64,000 nt of DNA from Paenibacillus borealis (GTDB lineage Bacteria; Bacillota; Bacilli; Paenibacillales; Paenibacillaceae). The notes under the pieces were generated by a model. It was not told where the DNA came from, did not search any database, and saw nothing but the letters and a program-made list of their open reading frames with translations. The DNA lies in NCBI RefSeq assembly GCF_000758665.1, contig NZ_CP009285.1, forward strand, positions 2,542,001-2,606,000. The letters are read 5' to 3'. The translations under genes and the position numbers were made by a program. Positions 49,214 to 57,141 of this stretch are shown here, one piece after another. Positions within the stretch are counted from its first letter, which is position 1, and each line of letters starts with the position of its first letter.

Positions 49214-50395
49214 CTATTCACCAGTCCGGGTGTTTTGTTCACTCGTAATCGCGTGTTGAAGGGAATCCCTGCGCGCTGCAACCTCCAAGATTCCCGGAAG
49301 GCCGTTGTCCGGGCGGTTCAGATAAAAATAAGCGGTAGAGGAGAAGTCATCCTCACGCAGGAAATTCATCCAGGCGGCTGCGCCAAAGCTGTCATCCTCC
49401 CAGCTCTTGGTGCAATCCTCCGCGAGAAAGCGGGTGAATACGCCCTCTGCATCCGCCGTAATCACTTTATACCGGCCGCCACGGGCGGCAATTTGGGCGA
49501 TCACTTCTTTGGGAGCACCGCCGATTTGCTGGATCGTCATCCTGAGATCTGCTCTGAAGTAAATAGGGTCTGGAATATGAAATCTGTAAAAGCTGCCTGA
49601 GCCATCCGTCTTATCCCATGTAAGGCAGCCCTGATAGCGGTGGGTGAAGGTATCCTGTCCCCAGGCGGTACCAATGTAATCTTCTGTGCCGGTCCCCACC
49701 AGCGTCGGATACTCCGTATCGCCGTCAAGGAACAGCTTGACTTCCCCTTCGCCCCACCAGCTTCCCGCATATTTCGGATCGGTGGCGACACCGATGTTGA
49801 CCCCCAACAACCGTCCTGTTCCTTGAATTGAGGGGAGAATCGTATAGTCCTGACCCAGTGTAGTCCGTTTCTCTCTGTTCCAGTAGGCATGGAAATACAG
49901 CCAGTCTGCTTCAGCAGCCATTAACGAATAATTAATATCATAGAAAAGATGATGGAGTGAGCTGTCCGACTCATTCGTCAGCGTGACTACTGCCCGGGTA
50001 CGGAATGGCATAGGAATGATCATATTGAACGAATTCCCCTCCGGGCTGGAGAACAGGGCATTCTCGAACGGGACAAGCCGGCCAAGGCCTGCGCAGAAAA
50101 AATCACCCAGCGGAGCCGATACGGCCGAATGCTCCGCTCCGTCCCAGAACATGTCCAGCCGCAGAGAACGGAGCATAAGAGGTGAACGGTCGCTTACCGT
50201 CATCCACATCCGCTGAATAATTCCACTGCCCTGGACATCCATCAGCACCTTGGTTTCTCCTGCCTCCAGCCGTTCAAAGGGATGTCCTTTACATCCTTGA
50301 TTGGTTTGGCCTCCGGCACCTTTGGCTCCGGTAGGGTTCTCAAAACTGGCCCATCGCGCTTCGGCTACTGTCTTGCTGCGAAATAGATCGCTCAT
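49214..50395 (-). CDS. GH172 (DUF2961) family glycoside hydrolase
   Basis: The 393-residue protein belongs to DUF2961, now family GH172, whose characterised members act on fructo- or arabinofuranosides and form multimers of jelly-roll domains. Characteristic segments are GSGIIQRMWMTV near residue 57, PLGDFFCAGLG near 95, the acidic GEGEVKLFLDGD and LVGTGTEDYIGTAWG near 215-245, and the latter holds candidate catalytic acids. There is no signal peptide, so it should act inside the cell. It is divergent from a LacI regulator, and both promoters carry mirrored operator sites. Its substrate is not known from sequence. Confidence 0.88.
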   Translation of the reverse strand: MSDLFRSKTVAEARWASFENPTGAKGAGGQTNQGCKGHPFERLEAGETKVLMDVQGSGIIQRMWMTVSDRSPLMLRSLRLDMFWDGAEHSAVSAPLGDFFCAGLGRLVPFENALFSSPEGNSFNMIIPMPFRTRAVVTLTNESDSSLHHLFYDINYSLMAAEADWLYFHAYWNREKRTTLGQDYTILPSIQGTGRLLGVNIGVATDPKYAGSWWGEGEVKLFLDGDTEYPTLVGTGTEDYIGTAWGQDTFTHRYQGCLTWDKTDGSGSFYRFHIPDPIYFRADLRMTIQQIGGAPKEVIAQIAARGGRYKVITADAEGVFTRFLAEDCTKSWEDDSFGAAAWMNFLREDDFSSTAYFYLNRPDNGLPGILEVAARRDSLQHAITSEQNTRTGE

Positions 50396-50410
50396 TTGTT
50401 ATCCTCCATT

Positions 50411-50516
50411 AACTAAAACGTTTTTGTTAATATACTAGTATGTATAGATAGCCTTGTCAAATATTATTGTTAACCTTGAATGAATTGTTTATAATAGGAA
50501 CAAAAACATTTTAGTT
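50411..50516. promoter_or_regulatory. Divergent GH172/lacI control region with mirrored operators
   Basis: AACTAAAACGTTTTTGTT (50411-50428) and AACAAAAACATTTTAGTT (50499-50516) are reverse complements with one mismatch, and each is a LacI-type imperfect palindrome. The GH172 promoter is TTGACA-N17-TAGTAT on the minus strand (50460-50432). The regulator promoter is TTGTTA-N17-TATAAT (50467-50495). Each operator lies just downstream of one start site. Binding by the adjacent LacI protein is inferred. Confidence 0.8.
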
Positions 50517-50525
50517 GGTGAACCG

Positions 50526-51569
50526 ATGCGTAACAGACATACAATGAAAGACGTAGCTAAGCTGGCGGGGGTCTCTCTGTCCACCGTCTCCTTTGTAATT
50601 AACAATACCCAGGGGCAGACCATCACTGAGGCTACACGCAGCAAGATCTGGAAAGCCATTGAAGAGCTTGACTACAAGCCCAATCATCTCGCGCGGGGCA
50701 TGCGTTCCAAGCGGGCCAATGCCATCGGAGTCGTCACTGCCTATAACATCAAGCACTTGTATTTCCTAGAGATCATTAACGGAATCCTGGATGCTGCTAA
50801 TACGTTGGAATACACGGTAACGATGTGCAATGCAGCTTCCGACCTGTCCGAGGACTCTTCATGGATCCGTTTTTTTGAGGAGAAAAGAATCGACGGTATT
50901 CTCTTTATCGCCTCAGCCCACACGGGAGATTCCCGGCAGGAGCAGCAGTATATCGAAATGTTCAAGCGGCACGGCATACCGTTCGTGGTCATTTATGGAT
51001 CTACGGCAGACAAGGATACCAGCTATGTCAATATAGATTTTTACCAAAATGGCTATGATGCCTGCAGGCATCTCCACGAACGCGGGTACAGCAATCTGCT
51101 CTACATCGCACCGATGGACAAAGATCATAAGACCCCGTTCCTGCCCCGGACCGAACGTGACCGAATTAGCGGCTACGAGGATGCTCTGGCGCTGACAGGC
51201 AGCCCTCAGAGCTGGATTGTACATTTGCCCCGTGATTTCAGGAAGCAGGACCCCTCCGGCATTCTGGCGGAGCTCGACAGCAGCAGGCAGCCGGGCGGTA
51301 TCGTCACCTGCTGGGCTACTTATGGGCTGCAGATTCTGAATCTGGCCCGCGATTTGGGCATCCCGGTTCCCGGCCAGATGTCTGTCATTGCCCTCGATAG
51401 CCTGCCTTATCTTGAGCATACCAGCCCCGGACTCTCCTCCATGCAGCTCCCTTTCTATGAAATTGCCCGCAAAGGGACGGAGCTGCTGGTCCAGCAGTTG
51501 AATGGCGGACGGCAGGCAGCCGTGCGGTTGAATATTCCTTGTGAGCTTGTGGTGCGGGAGTCCACTTGA
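50526..51569 (+). CDS. LacI-family transcriptional regulator
   Basis: A LacI helix-turn-helix and hinge occupy residues 1-60 (MKDVAKLAGVSLSTVSFVIN, then NHLARGMRSKRANAIGVVT). A periplasmic-binding-protein-like sugar sensor fills the rest, with a typical C-terminal stretch STSPGLSSMQLPFYEIARKG split at its turn. The length (347 aa) is standard. A LacI-type operator covers its leader right up to the weak ribosome site GGTGA, pointing to autoregulation. The divergent GH172 gene is the probable target, and the inducer is probably its sugar substrate or product. A strong terminator follows. Confidence 0.92.
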   Translation: MRNRHTMKDVAKLAGVSLSTVSFVINNTQGQTITEATRSKIWKAIEELDYKPNHLARGMRSKRANAIGVVTAYNIKHLYFLEIINGILDAANTLEYTVTMCNAASDLSEDSSWIRFFEEKRIDGILFIASAHTGDSRQEQQYIEMFKRHGIPFVVIYGSTADKDTSYVNIDFYQNGYDACRHLHERGYSNLLYIAPMDKDHKTPFLPRTERDRISGYEDALALTGSPQSWIVHLPRDFRKQDPSGILAELDSSRQPGGIVTCWATYGLQILNLARDLGIPVPGQMSVIALDSLPYLEHTSPGLSSMQLPFYEIARKGTELLVQQLNGGRQAAVRLNIPCELVVREST

Positions 51570-51586
51570 TAGCGGTTATATTTGCA

Positions 51587-51637
51587 ACAGGGTGCATCCA
51601 GGCCATGACGAGGCTAGCGGATGCGCCCTGTTTTTTT
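51587..51637 (+). terminator. Strong intrinsic terminator with conserved loop, copy 2
   Basis: A stem ACAGGGTGCAT / ATGCGCCCTGT is followed by TTTTTTT. The loop GGCCATGACGAGGCTAGCGG is nearly the same as in the terminator at 49097-49146. Confidence 0.9.
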
Positions 51638-51752
51638 GCGCAGCTGTTCTTTTCAGCACGGGGACCGTCATAAGTTAGTTACGAAGGTAACGATAAGAGA
51701 TCTGGAATTATGAAGGAATGCCGTCAAAACTCTTTAAGAGGAGGAATGATCA

Positions 51753-51968
51753 TTGAACTCCCAGGAACGCGTATGGACACCATACAGGGGACCGTTTGAT
51801 CCCTGCCCGCCGGTGCCGTTCAAGACGTATGTTGTGCCGCCGAACCAATTCATTAATTTCCAGCCCCCGAATCTGCCGCAGTTCTCCCTGCCGGAAGCGC
51901 TGAAGTACGGAACGCTGTGGCCCGCGCTGTTCAGCCCGTATGAGTCCAAGTCCAAAGGAGGGAAGTAG
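51753..51968 (+). CDS. cotJA: Spore coat-associated protein CotJA
   Basis: A 71-residue proline-rich protein (YRGPFDPCPPVPFKTYVVPP...) matching CotJA, a small component of the inner spore coat made in the mother cell. The start is a TTG (51753) with AGGAGGA 7 nt upstream, and no ATG is available. It is the first gene of cotJA-cotJB-cotJC, which are separated by 3 and 48 nt. In B. subtilis the operon is under sigma-E; GTCATA at 51667 and CGATAAGA at 51691 could be a weak sigma-E promoter here, but the match is poor. Confidence 0.9.
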   Translation: MNSQERVWTPYRGPFDPCPPVPFKTYVVPPNQFINFQPPNLPQFSLPEALKYGTLWPALFSPYESKSKGGK

Positions 51969-51971
51969 GTT

Positions 51972-52238
51972 ATGGAAGCTAATCCTTGCGAACCCCGCTA
52001 TTACGAAATGCTGGAGCAGCTGCAGGTGCTCGATTTCGCACTGGTGGAGCTGAACCTGTACCTGGACACTCATCCGGAGGATCTGAAGGCCATAGAGCAG
52101 TTCAATCAGCTGACCTTCGAGCGCACGAAGCTGGCGAACCAGTTCCAGGAGCTATACGGGCCGCTGCAGAACTTCGGCCGCGCATATTCCAAATGTCCGT
52201 GGGAATGGAGCCAGAGCCCCTGGCCATGGCAAGTCTAG
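51972..52238 (+). CDS. cotJB: Spore coat protein CotJB
   Basis: An 88-residue acidic helical protein matching CotJB, with the typical LQVLDFALVELNLYLDTHPE helix near residue 15 and a Trp/Pro-rich C-terminus (CPWEWSQSPWPW). It begins 3 nt after cotJA with an AAAGGAGGG site and is followed closely by cotJC. CotJB is deposited together with CotJA and CotJC in the spore coat; its exact role is not known. Confidence 0.93.
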   Translation: MEANPCEPRYYEMLEQLQVLDFALVELNLYLDTHPEDLKAIEQFNQLTFERTKLANQFQELYGPLQNFGRAYSKCPWEWSQSPWPWQV

Positions 52239-52286
52239 GCTGCCCGGGTCAGGAATGAATAAGCCTAAGGAGGGGGAAGTACACGA

Positions 52287-52856
52287 ATGTGGATTTATGA
52301 GAAAAAGCTGCAGTACCCGGTGCGTGTCGGCAAATGCGATGTGCGGATGGCGCGTTATCTGATGGAGCAATATGGCGGTGCGGATGGAGAACTGGCGGCA
52401 GCCCTGCGGTATATGAATCAGCGGTATGCGATTCCAGATAAAGTAATCGGCGTATTAACGGATATTTCGACTGAAGAATTCGCACACCTGGAAATGATTG
52501 CTACAATGATATATAAATTGACAAAAGATGCATCGATCAGCGAGCTGGAAGCCGCCGGACTGGGCCCAAACTATGCACAGCGGGATCATGCGCTGTTCTA
52601 CCAGAATTCAGCAGGGGTCCCCTGGACAGCTGCGTATATCCAGGCCAAAGGTGATCCGCTGGCTGACCTCTACGAGGACATTGCCGCCGAAGAAAAGGCC
52701 CGGGCTACATACCAGTGGCTGATCGATATGACGGATGACGTGGATCTGCAGGACAGCCTGAAGTTCCTGCGGGAGCGGGAGATTGTACATGCGCTGCGGT
52801 TCAAGGAGTCGGTGCAGATCTTAATTGAGGAGCGGGATAAGAAGAGAGTGTTCTGA
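52287..52856 (+). CDS. cotJC: Spore coat manganese catalase-like protein CotJC
   Basis: A 189-residue protein of the manganese catalase fold, matching CotJC. Metal ligands are visible in EEFAHLEMIATMI (Glu and His near residues 67-72) and in the AAEEKARATYQWL and EREIVHALRFKESV helices towards the C-terminus. It is the third gene of the cotJ operon, with a strong AAGGAGGGGG site. It could protect the spore against peroxide, as suggested for the family. Confidence 0.94.
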   Translation: MWIYEKKLQYPVRVGKCDVRMARYLMEQYGGADGELAAALRYMNQRYAIPDKVIGVLTDISTEEFAHLEMIATMIYKLTKDASISELEAAGLGPNYAQRDHALFYQNSAGVPWTAAYIQAKGDPLADLYEDIAAEEKARATYQWLIDMTDDVDLQDSLKFLREREIVHALRFKESVQILIEERDKKRVF

Positions 52857-52866
52857 GGAGCTTAAT

Positions 52867-53038
52867 CCTGCACAAAATACAACATTTCCCTCTTAAATTC
52901 GAACCAATTCGGAAATTGTTATACAAAAGGCAGGATTTCTGCTCGTCTAAGCGGTTGCGCGGGATAATTGTTGTATTTCATACAGGAATCCTCGCGAACA
53001 GCCGGTTATTATTGAGCTAAAGTTGCAAAACTTACAAC
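52867..53038. repeat. Four-unit intergenic element, family B, copy 3
   Basis: Units start at 52867, 52918, 52970 and 53022, giving exactly the offsets of copy 1 (0/51/103/155) with order forward-forward-reverse-reverse. Unit 1 is CCTGCACAAAATACAAC against CCTGCACGAAATACAAC in copy 1. The flanks (for example AATCCTC after unit 3 and CAACATTT at unit 4) are also shared. It sits between cotJC and a terminator-like hairpin. Confidence 0.88.
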
Positions 53039-53057
53039 ATTTATGATACTTAACTAA

Positions 53058-53106
53058 GGGGCTGTTCCAAAAGCCATGAAATGGCTGGTTGGACAGCCTC
53101 TTTTTC
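53058..53106 (+). terminator. Intrinsic terminator downstream of the cotJ operon
   Basis: A hairpin with outer GGCTGTTCCA / TGGACAGCC and inner AGCCAT / ATGGCT pairs is followed by TCTTTTT. Confidence 0.75.
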
Positions 53107-53233
53107 CTGTAGCTAACTCCCTGCTCAAGTGCTGTCCTGCCGTTCCTCCGGTGCCAGATACCGTCATCTGTGAGATAATACTGCTACTGATACTCTATCT
53201 GGTGCAGGAAGCGGAAAGGGGAGTGTTATGGTT

Positions 53234-54055
53234 ATGGCATTTGAACGATGGCGCGGATTCATCCGGGCCTGGAAGGATTATCCCTTCCCGGAAGGGGCTG
53301 TAATTGGCGGACAATATAAGATAGACCGCCTGCTCGGAGAGGGCAGCTATGGGCTTACTTACCGCTGCTATGACTCTGGAGAAGGCACTCTCCGGGCGCT
53401 CAAACAGTCCAGACCCAGCAAGAAAGCGGTTGGACGGGCGATGCTTGCCAGGGAGAGTGCCATTCTACAGGCAATGGATCATCCTAATATTTTTAAATAC
53501 CGCGGTTATTTCGAATATAAAGGCTTGAACTGGCTGGTTACCGATTATATAGCGGGGAAGACGCTGGAGGATTTGATCTTTGATGAGCAGATCGTCTACG
53601 GTGAACGGGAGTGTCTGGCCACGACGCTGAAGCTGATGGAGCTGGTTGCCCATGTCCATTCGCGCGGATACGTTCACCTTGATCTGCGGATTCCCAATGT
53701 GATCCTCCAGAATGAAGACCTGTACTTAATTGATTTCGGATTGGCAGCAAAGATTGGAGAGGCGGATACGGCACAGCAGCCGCGGAAGCGAAAAACGAAG
53801 GATATAATGCCTGAACGTAGGCCGCCGGTAATCGCCTCGGATTTGTACGATGTAGGACAACTGATGCTGTTCATGCTGTATTCCGGTTATAAGCCTGTAC
53901 GGGGAGGGGCGGAGCGGAGCTGGCGGGAAGAGCTGGAGCTGTCGCCGGGAATGCTGCAGATGCTGTCCCGGCTGCTGGGGGAGCAGGAGGCCTATCCGGA
54001 CACTGCTGTATTTATCCGTGAAGCCGGAGAATTGTATAAGAGTCTGCTGCGTTGA
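53234..54055 (+). CDS. Cytoplasmic Hanks-type serine/threonine protein kinase
   Basis: A single kinase domain fills the 273-residue protein. The glycine loop LLGEGSYGLTYRC lies near residue 35, the ATP-binding Lys in LRALKQS, the catalytic loop HLDLRIPN (HRD-like, with Leu in place of Arg) and DFG in LIDFGLAAKI. A basic segment (QPRKRKTKD) sits in the activation region. There is no transmembrane segment or PASTA sensor, so it is not a PrkC-type receptor. The ATG at 53234 is favoured because 53228 is only 4 nt from the ribosome site. A small Ser-rich basic protein is encoded convergently next to it. The substrate is unknown. Confidence 0.88.
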   Translation: MAFERWRGFIRAWKDYPFPEGAVIGGQYKIDRLLGEGSYGLTYRCYDSGEGTLRALKQSRPSKKAVGRAMLARESAILQAMDHPNIFKYRGYFEYKGLNWLVTDYIAGKTLEDLIFDEQIVYGERECLATTLKLMELVAHVHSRGYVHLDLRIPNVILQNEDLYLIDFGLAAKIGEADTAQQPRKRKTKDIMPERRPPVIASDLYDVGQLMLFMLYSGYKPVRGGAERSWREELELSPGMLQMLSRLLGEQEAYPDTAVFIREAGELYKSLLR

Positions 54056-54063
54056 TATCTGTT

Positions 54064-54105
54064 CAAAAAAAGGCGCCCTCAGCCAAATGCTGACAGGCGC
54101 CTTAT
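54064..54105. terminator. Intrinsic terminator between kinase and small-protein genes
   Basis: A stem AAGGCGCC / GGCGCCTT with inner pairs is present. The T run is best on the minus strand, so it mainly serves the small-protein gene. Confidence 0.8.
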
Positions 54106-54133
54106 GAATGTGTAGGAAGTAATCAAGCTGACA

Positions 54134-54346
54134 TCAGCTTGAACTGCCGTAACGGTTCTTATAGTATTTGTGTCCGGTTCCTCCGCGGCGGGCATCTGAA
54201 GAGGAATGCCGTTTGTATCCGTGGCTGCTGCTTGAATGCCTTCTGGAGACTGGCCTCCCTTTATTACTGCTCGAATGTCTGCGGTGTCCGCCATGTTTGG
54301 ACTGCTCTACGGAGTGCAGGACTTTACCAAGAATTTTCTTGAACAT
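54134..54346 (-). CDS. Small basic His/Ser-rich protein with RHSSS repeats
   Basis: The 70-residue protein begins with a short amphipathic part (MFKKILGKVLHSVEQS) and continues as a low-complexity basic tail with three RHSSS motifs about 12 residues apart (near residues 23, 36 and 46) plus Gly/Tyr/Lys-rich sequence. AGAGGAGGA is ideally placed before the ATG, so it is probably translated. The family is not recognised. Such sequences suggest an unstructured nucleic-acid-binding or spore-matrix protein. R-x-S type sites and the neighbouring kinase make phosphorylation conceivable, but this is speculation. Confidence 0.7.
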   Translation of the reverse strand: MFKKILGKVLHSVEQSKHGGHRRHSSSNKGRPVSRRHSSSSHGYKRHSSSDARRGGTGHKYYKNRYGSSS

Positions 54347-54442
54347 CTTGTTTCCTCCTCTTAGGTTGTAGTAGCCATTGCAGTGCGGCTTTAATCGTTA
54401 GTTACCCGTACTACGGCTTCCGTACCCGGCAGGTTTCAATAA

Positions 54443-54478
54443 AAAATAAACCCCGTCCATTTGCGGCGGGGTTGTTTG
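54443..54478 (-). terminator. Intrinsic terminator of the merR-SDR operon
   Basis: A stem AACCCCG / CGGGGTT with an A-run on the plus strand gives a T run for minus-strand transcripts. Confidence 0.8.
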
Positions 54479-54509
54479 TATACCAAGCGTAATGCTCGCA
54501 ATGATTATG

Positions 54510-55271
54510 TTATTCAATATAACTCTTCATTGCCTGATACATATTGTCAGCATATTCGTCGATCTTATCCCGTGACATGCGCAGCCGGTCCACCGAAGTG
54601 CCGTAGCCGATTTCCTGCAGTCCCTCCGCTAATCCCTGGAAGATTCCATCCGTAAACGCATCTAACGGTTCGCCGTGCACATGCAGTCCTGTTCCGCCGA
54701 GATCCGTGTTCACTGCCGGAGGCGCAATTTCGATGACTTCTACAGATGTATCAGAGAGCTGGAGTCTCAGACTCATGGTGAACGAATGAAGCGCCGCCTT
54801 CGTCGCTGAATAGATGGGTCCAATGGCAAACGGTGTAAAAGCCAATCCTGAGGTAACGTTAAGGATCGCCGAGGCTTCCCGTTCTGCGAATAATGGTGCG
54901 AACAGCATAGCCAGATGAAGCGGCGCTTCAAGATTAGTTGTGATTTCTTGATTGAAATAGGCCCAATTGTTCTTCGCATCTGCTTTGAGTACATTGAAGC
55001 GCTGCTGGGTCCCGGCATTGTTCACTAACACATTCACTTCGGGATAGTTCGCAGTTACCCAGTCGAACAAGGCGGTACGCTCGGATTCTATATTCAAATC
55101 ACTTACACGGGTAATCAGGCCGGGGAACTTGTCCTTGGCATCCTGCAGGACCTGTTCACGCCGTCCGGTAATGATGACTGTATTTCCTCCATTGATGAAG
55201 CGTTCGGCAAAAGCGAGCCCGATTCCTGAGCCTCCGCCTGTAATAAGAATTGTGTTTCCTGTAAGTTTCAT
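54510..55271 (-). CDS. Short-chain dehydrogenase/reductase (DltE-like SDR)
   Basis: A 253-residue classical SDR. The NAD(P) motif ITGGGSGIG lies near residue 10, NNAGTQQR near 88, the catalytic Ser in LNVTSGLAFTP (about 142) and the Tyr/Lys pair in YSATKAALHSF (about 155-159). It follows merR by 18 nt on the same strand, so it is the target gene of a small MerR-controlled operon. The substrate is unknown; the sequence resembles the DltE/YkvO-like group of oxidoreductases. Confidence 0.9.
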   Translation of the reverse strand: MKLTGNTILITGGGSGIGLAFAERFINGGNTVIITGRREQVLQDAKDKFPGLITRVSDLNIESERTALFDWVTANYPEVNVLVNNAGTQQRFNVLKADAKNNWAYFNQEITTNLEAPLHLAMLFAPLFAEREASAILNVTSGLAFTPFAIGPIYSATKAALHSFTMSLRLQLSDTSVEVIEIAPPAVNTDLGGTGLHVHGEPLDAFTDGIFQGLAEGLQEIGYGTSVDRLRMSRDKIDEYADNMYQAMKSYIE

Positions 55272-55289
55272 TTTAGAACCTCTTCTCCA

Positions 55290-55655
55290 TTATTTTGATA
55301 AATAATTTGTATAACGGGCAATTTTCTTGTCGATGCCCTGCAGGGATTCTGTCATGAGTGCAATCTCCGCCAACACAGCCTGCTTGTGCTCCTGAAACAT
55401 TTTAAGCCGGAGTTCAGTCGTGCTGTCCCCTTCTAACATCCAGTCCACATATTGCCTGATACTGCTGATAGGCATGTGTGTATTTTTCAGATAAATAATG
55501 ATCTTGAGGAATGCAATACGATCCTCTGAAAATATCCGCCGCCCGGCTTCATCACGCTCCATCTGTGGCAATAATCCCTTTTTCTCATAATAACGGATCG
55601 TTGATTCCGGAATTCCTAACTGGGCTGCAGCTTCGCTAATGGAAACATATTTCAT
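55290..55655 (-). CDS. MerR-family transcriptional regulator
   Basis: The 121-residue protein has the MerR winged helix-turn-helix (ISEAAAQLGIPESTIRYYEKKGLLP, broken at its turn) and a coiled-coil dimerisation helix towards the C-terminus. It has no metal-binding cysteines, so it is not a metal sensor. It resembles the group that regulates adjacent oxidoreductases in response to small electrophiles. It is the first gene of merR-SDR and has GGAGG before the ATG. The promoter upstream has the 19-bp spacer and dyad typical of MerR activation. Confidence 0.92.
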   Translation of the reverse strand: MKYVSISEAAAQLGIPESTIRYYEKKGLLPQMERDEAGRRIFSEDRIAFLKIIIYLKNTHMPISSIRQYVDWMLEGDSTTELRLKMFQEHKQAVLAEIALMTESLQGIDKKIARYTNYLSK

Positions 55656-55696
55656 CTGGAGACCTCCATGGGGGTTGATTAGTTGTCGACAGGAAT

Positions 55697-55727
55697 AGGA
55701 TACGACTTAAACCATGGTTTAAGTCAA
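55697..55727 (-). promoter_or_regulatory. MerR-type promoter with 19-bp spacer and perfect 22-bp dyad
   Basis: On the minus strand TTGACT (55727-55722), 19 nt and TATCCT (55702-55697) form the overlong promoter that MerR proteins untwist. A perfect palindrome covers 55704-55725 (half GACTTAAACCA), filling the spacer. Confidence 0.88.
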
Positions 55728-55843
55728 CACATATATTTTCAAATTACATAAATATACTTTTTGAGATAGATTTATATTTTTGGTATATTAAGAGAATGCG
55801 TTTGCAATAAATAAGAATTATCCAAAAATGGGAGGAATAATGA

Positions 55844-56449
55844 ATGGCATTAGCGGATTTCAGTACGTACAAGTGGATGAATGAGGGAAACATCAGGTTT
55901 GAGGATGATGCTATTATATTAGAAGCCACTGCTAACAGCGACTTTTTCTGCAACAACGGTGCTATTGCTGAAGAAGGGCTTACCCCTGAGAGTCTGACCA
56001 ATGCGCCTTTCTTCTATACAGAAGTGTCCGGAGATTTCGTGCTGCGGGTGAAGGTAAGCCATGACTTCCGGGATACCTACGATTCTTCTTCCATTATGGT
56101 GATGCAGGACCTGACGGTCTGGGCCAAAGCCTGCTTTGAGCTGACAGATTTCGATACTCACGCTGTGGTCAGTGTAGTAACGAACCAGACCTCGGATGAT
56201 GCGAACGGCTGTAATATCGACGGCAATGAGGTATGGCTGCAGGCCTCCAGATCCGGTAATGCCTTCGCATTTCATTATTCGACAGATGGTATAAGGTTTG
56301 ATATGATGCGCTTCTTTAACCTTCCAGTGGGAGAAACGATCAAGGTAGGATTATTGGCACAAGCCCCAACAGGCGAAGGCGGAGAGCGAATCTACCGGAA
56401 TTTCACACTGGAGAACCGGACGGTCAAAAATATAAGAACAGGCGAATAA
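55844..56449 (+). CDS. DUF1349 family protein
   Basis: A 201-residue protein of the DUF1349 family, a concanavalin-like beta-sandwich. Typical segments are DFFCNNGAI near residue 26, FFYTEVSGDFVLRVKV near 55, and YDSSSIMVMQDLTVWAKACFE split at its turn. C-terminal segments such as FHYSTDGIRFDMMRFFNLP complete the fold. There is no signal peptide. Relatives include yeast YOR-type and bacterial proteins of unknown function that may bind carbohydrate. GGGAGGA precedes the ATG. It is monocistronic as far as can be seen. Confidence 0.87.
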   Translation: MALADFSTYKWMNEGNIRFEDDAIILEATANSDFFCNNGAIAEEGLTPESLTNAPFFYTEVSGDFVLRVKVSHDFRDTYDSSSIMVMQDLTVWAKACFELTDFDTHAVVSVVTNQTSDDANGCNIDGNEVWLQASRSGNAFAFHYSTDGIRFDMMRFFNLPVGETIKVGLLAQAPTGEGGERIYRNFTLENRTVKNIRTGE

Positions 56450-56475
56450 ACCGTGATGACGGTATGGAAGATGTT

Positions 56476-57024
56476 TCAGCGGGCGCTGCCTTTAACCTGT
56501 CTCGGCCAGATGAAATAGGTAACGGTGATGATCAGATCAATGCCGACGACAACGGACCATACCGTAAGGATGCTTAACAGCGCTTCCGTGCGGGCGGGGT
56601 CGTCAATCCACACAATGAGTCCGTAGAGAATACCTGCGGCGAGCACAAAAGAGAGCAGATGCTTCACCCAGCCCTTGAAATAATGCCGGGCATGCTCCAG
56701 GCCGTACCGTTTGACCGGCTGCGCCCCTTGCTTGGTGACATAGTAGCGGAAGCGTTCATCCGCCCAGGCGATCATGCTTTTACCGAACACAATGGACACT
56801 GAAATGTACACAGCCGCAAGCGCATGCGCCGTCGTAGCGGAAGCTCCCCCGGCCAGATCCACACCGGAGATGACCAGCAGAATGATGTCCAGCACCGGAG
56901 TCAGCACCAGGAAAATCAGGCCCAGCGTGTTGCGCTTGAAGATATACCGTGCCGTGAAACCGGCAAGAATGACAACCCAGAATAACACTTCGCAGGCGAC
57001 AATTGCCCATGCTACCAGATTCAT
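56476..57024 (-). CDS. Five-segment integral membrane protein, TetR-controlled
   Basis: A 182-residue hydrophobic protein with about five predicted membrane segments (near residues 5-25, 32-55, 65-85, 118-140 and 152-175) and a basic cytoplasmic loop (DERFRYYVTKQGAQPVKRYG). I cannot assign it to a named family with confidence; it resembles uncharacterised Bacillus inner-membrane proteins. The AGAGGTG site precedes the ATG. Its promoter (TTGTAT-N17-TATACT on the minus strand) has its -35 inside the 30-bp dyad shared with the divergent tetR, so it is the probable repression target. Confidence 0.7.
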   Translation of the reverse strand: MNLVAWAIVACEVLFWVVILAGFTARYIFKRNTLGLIFLVLTPVLDIILLVISGVDLAGGASATTAHALAAVYISVSIVFGKSMIAWADERFRYYVTKQGAQPVKRYGLEHARHYFKGWVKHLLSFVLAAGILYGLIVWIDDPARTEALLSILTVWSVVVGIDLIITVTYFIWPRQVKGSAR

Positions 57025-57062
57025 AATGCACCTCTTGTTGGATTATTTTTGGTAATAACGGA

Positions 57063-57135
57063 AGTATAGCAGCGATATTTAAACAATACAACTGTATTAT
57101 TTAAATTGTGTTTCGAGTTTAGGTTATGCTACAAT
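57063..57135. promoter_or_regulatory. Divergent tetR/membrane-protein promoters with 30-bp dyad
   Basis: A near-perfect 30-bp palindrome (57077-57106; core AATACAACTGTATT at 57085-57098) lies between the divergent genes. The minus-strand promoter is TTGTAT (57091-57086), 17 nt, TATACT (57068-57063). The plus-strand promoter is TTGTGT (57106-57111), 18 nt, TACAAT (57130-57135). The dyad covers one -35 and abuts the other, so one repressor could shut both. Confidence 0.8.
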
Positions 57136-57141
57136 ATGGAC

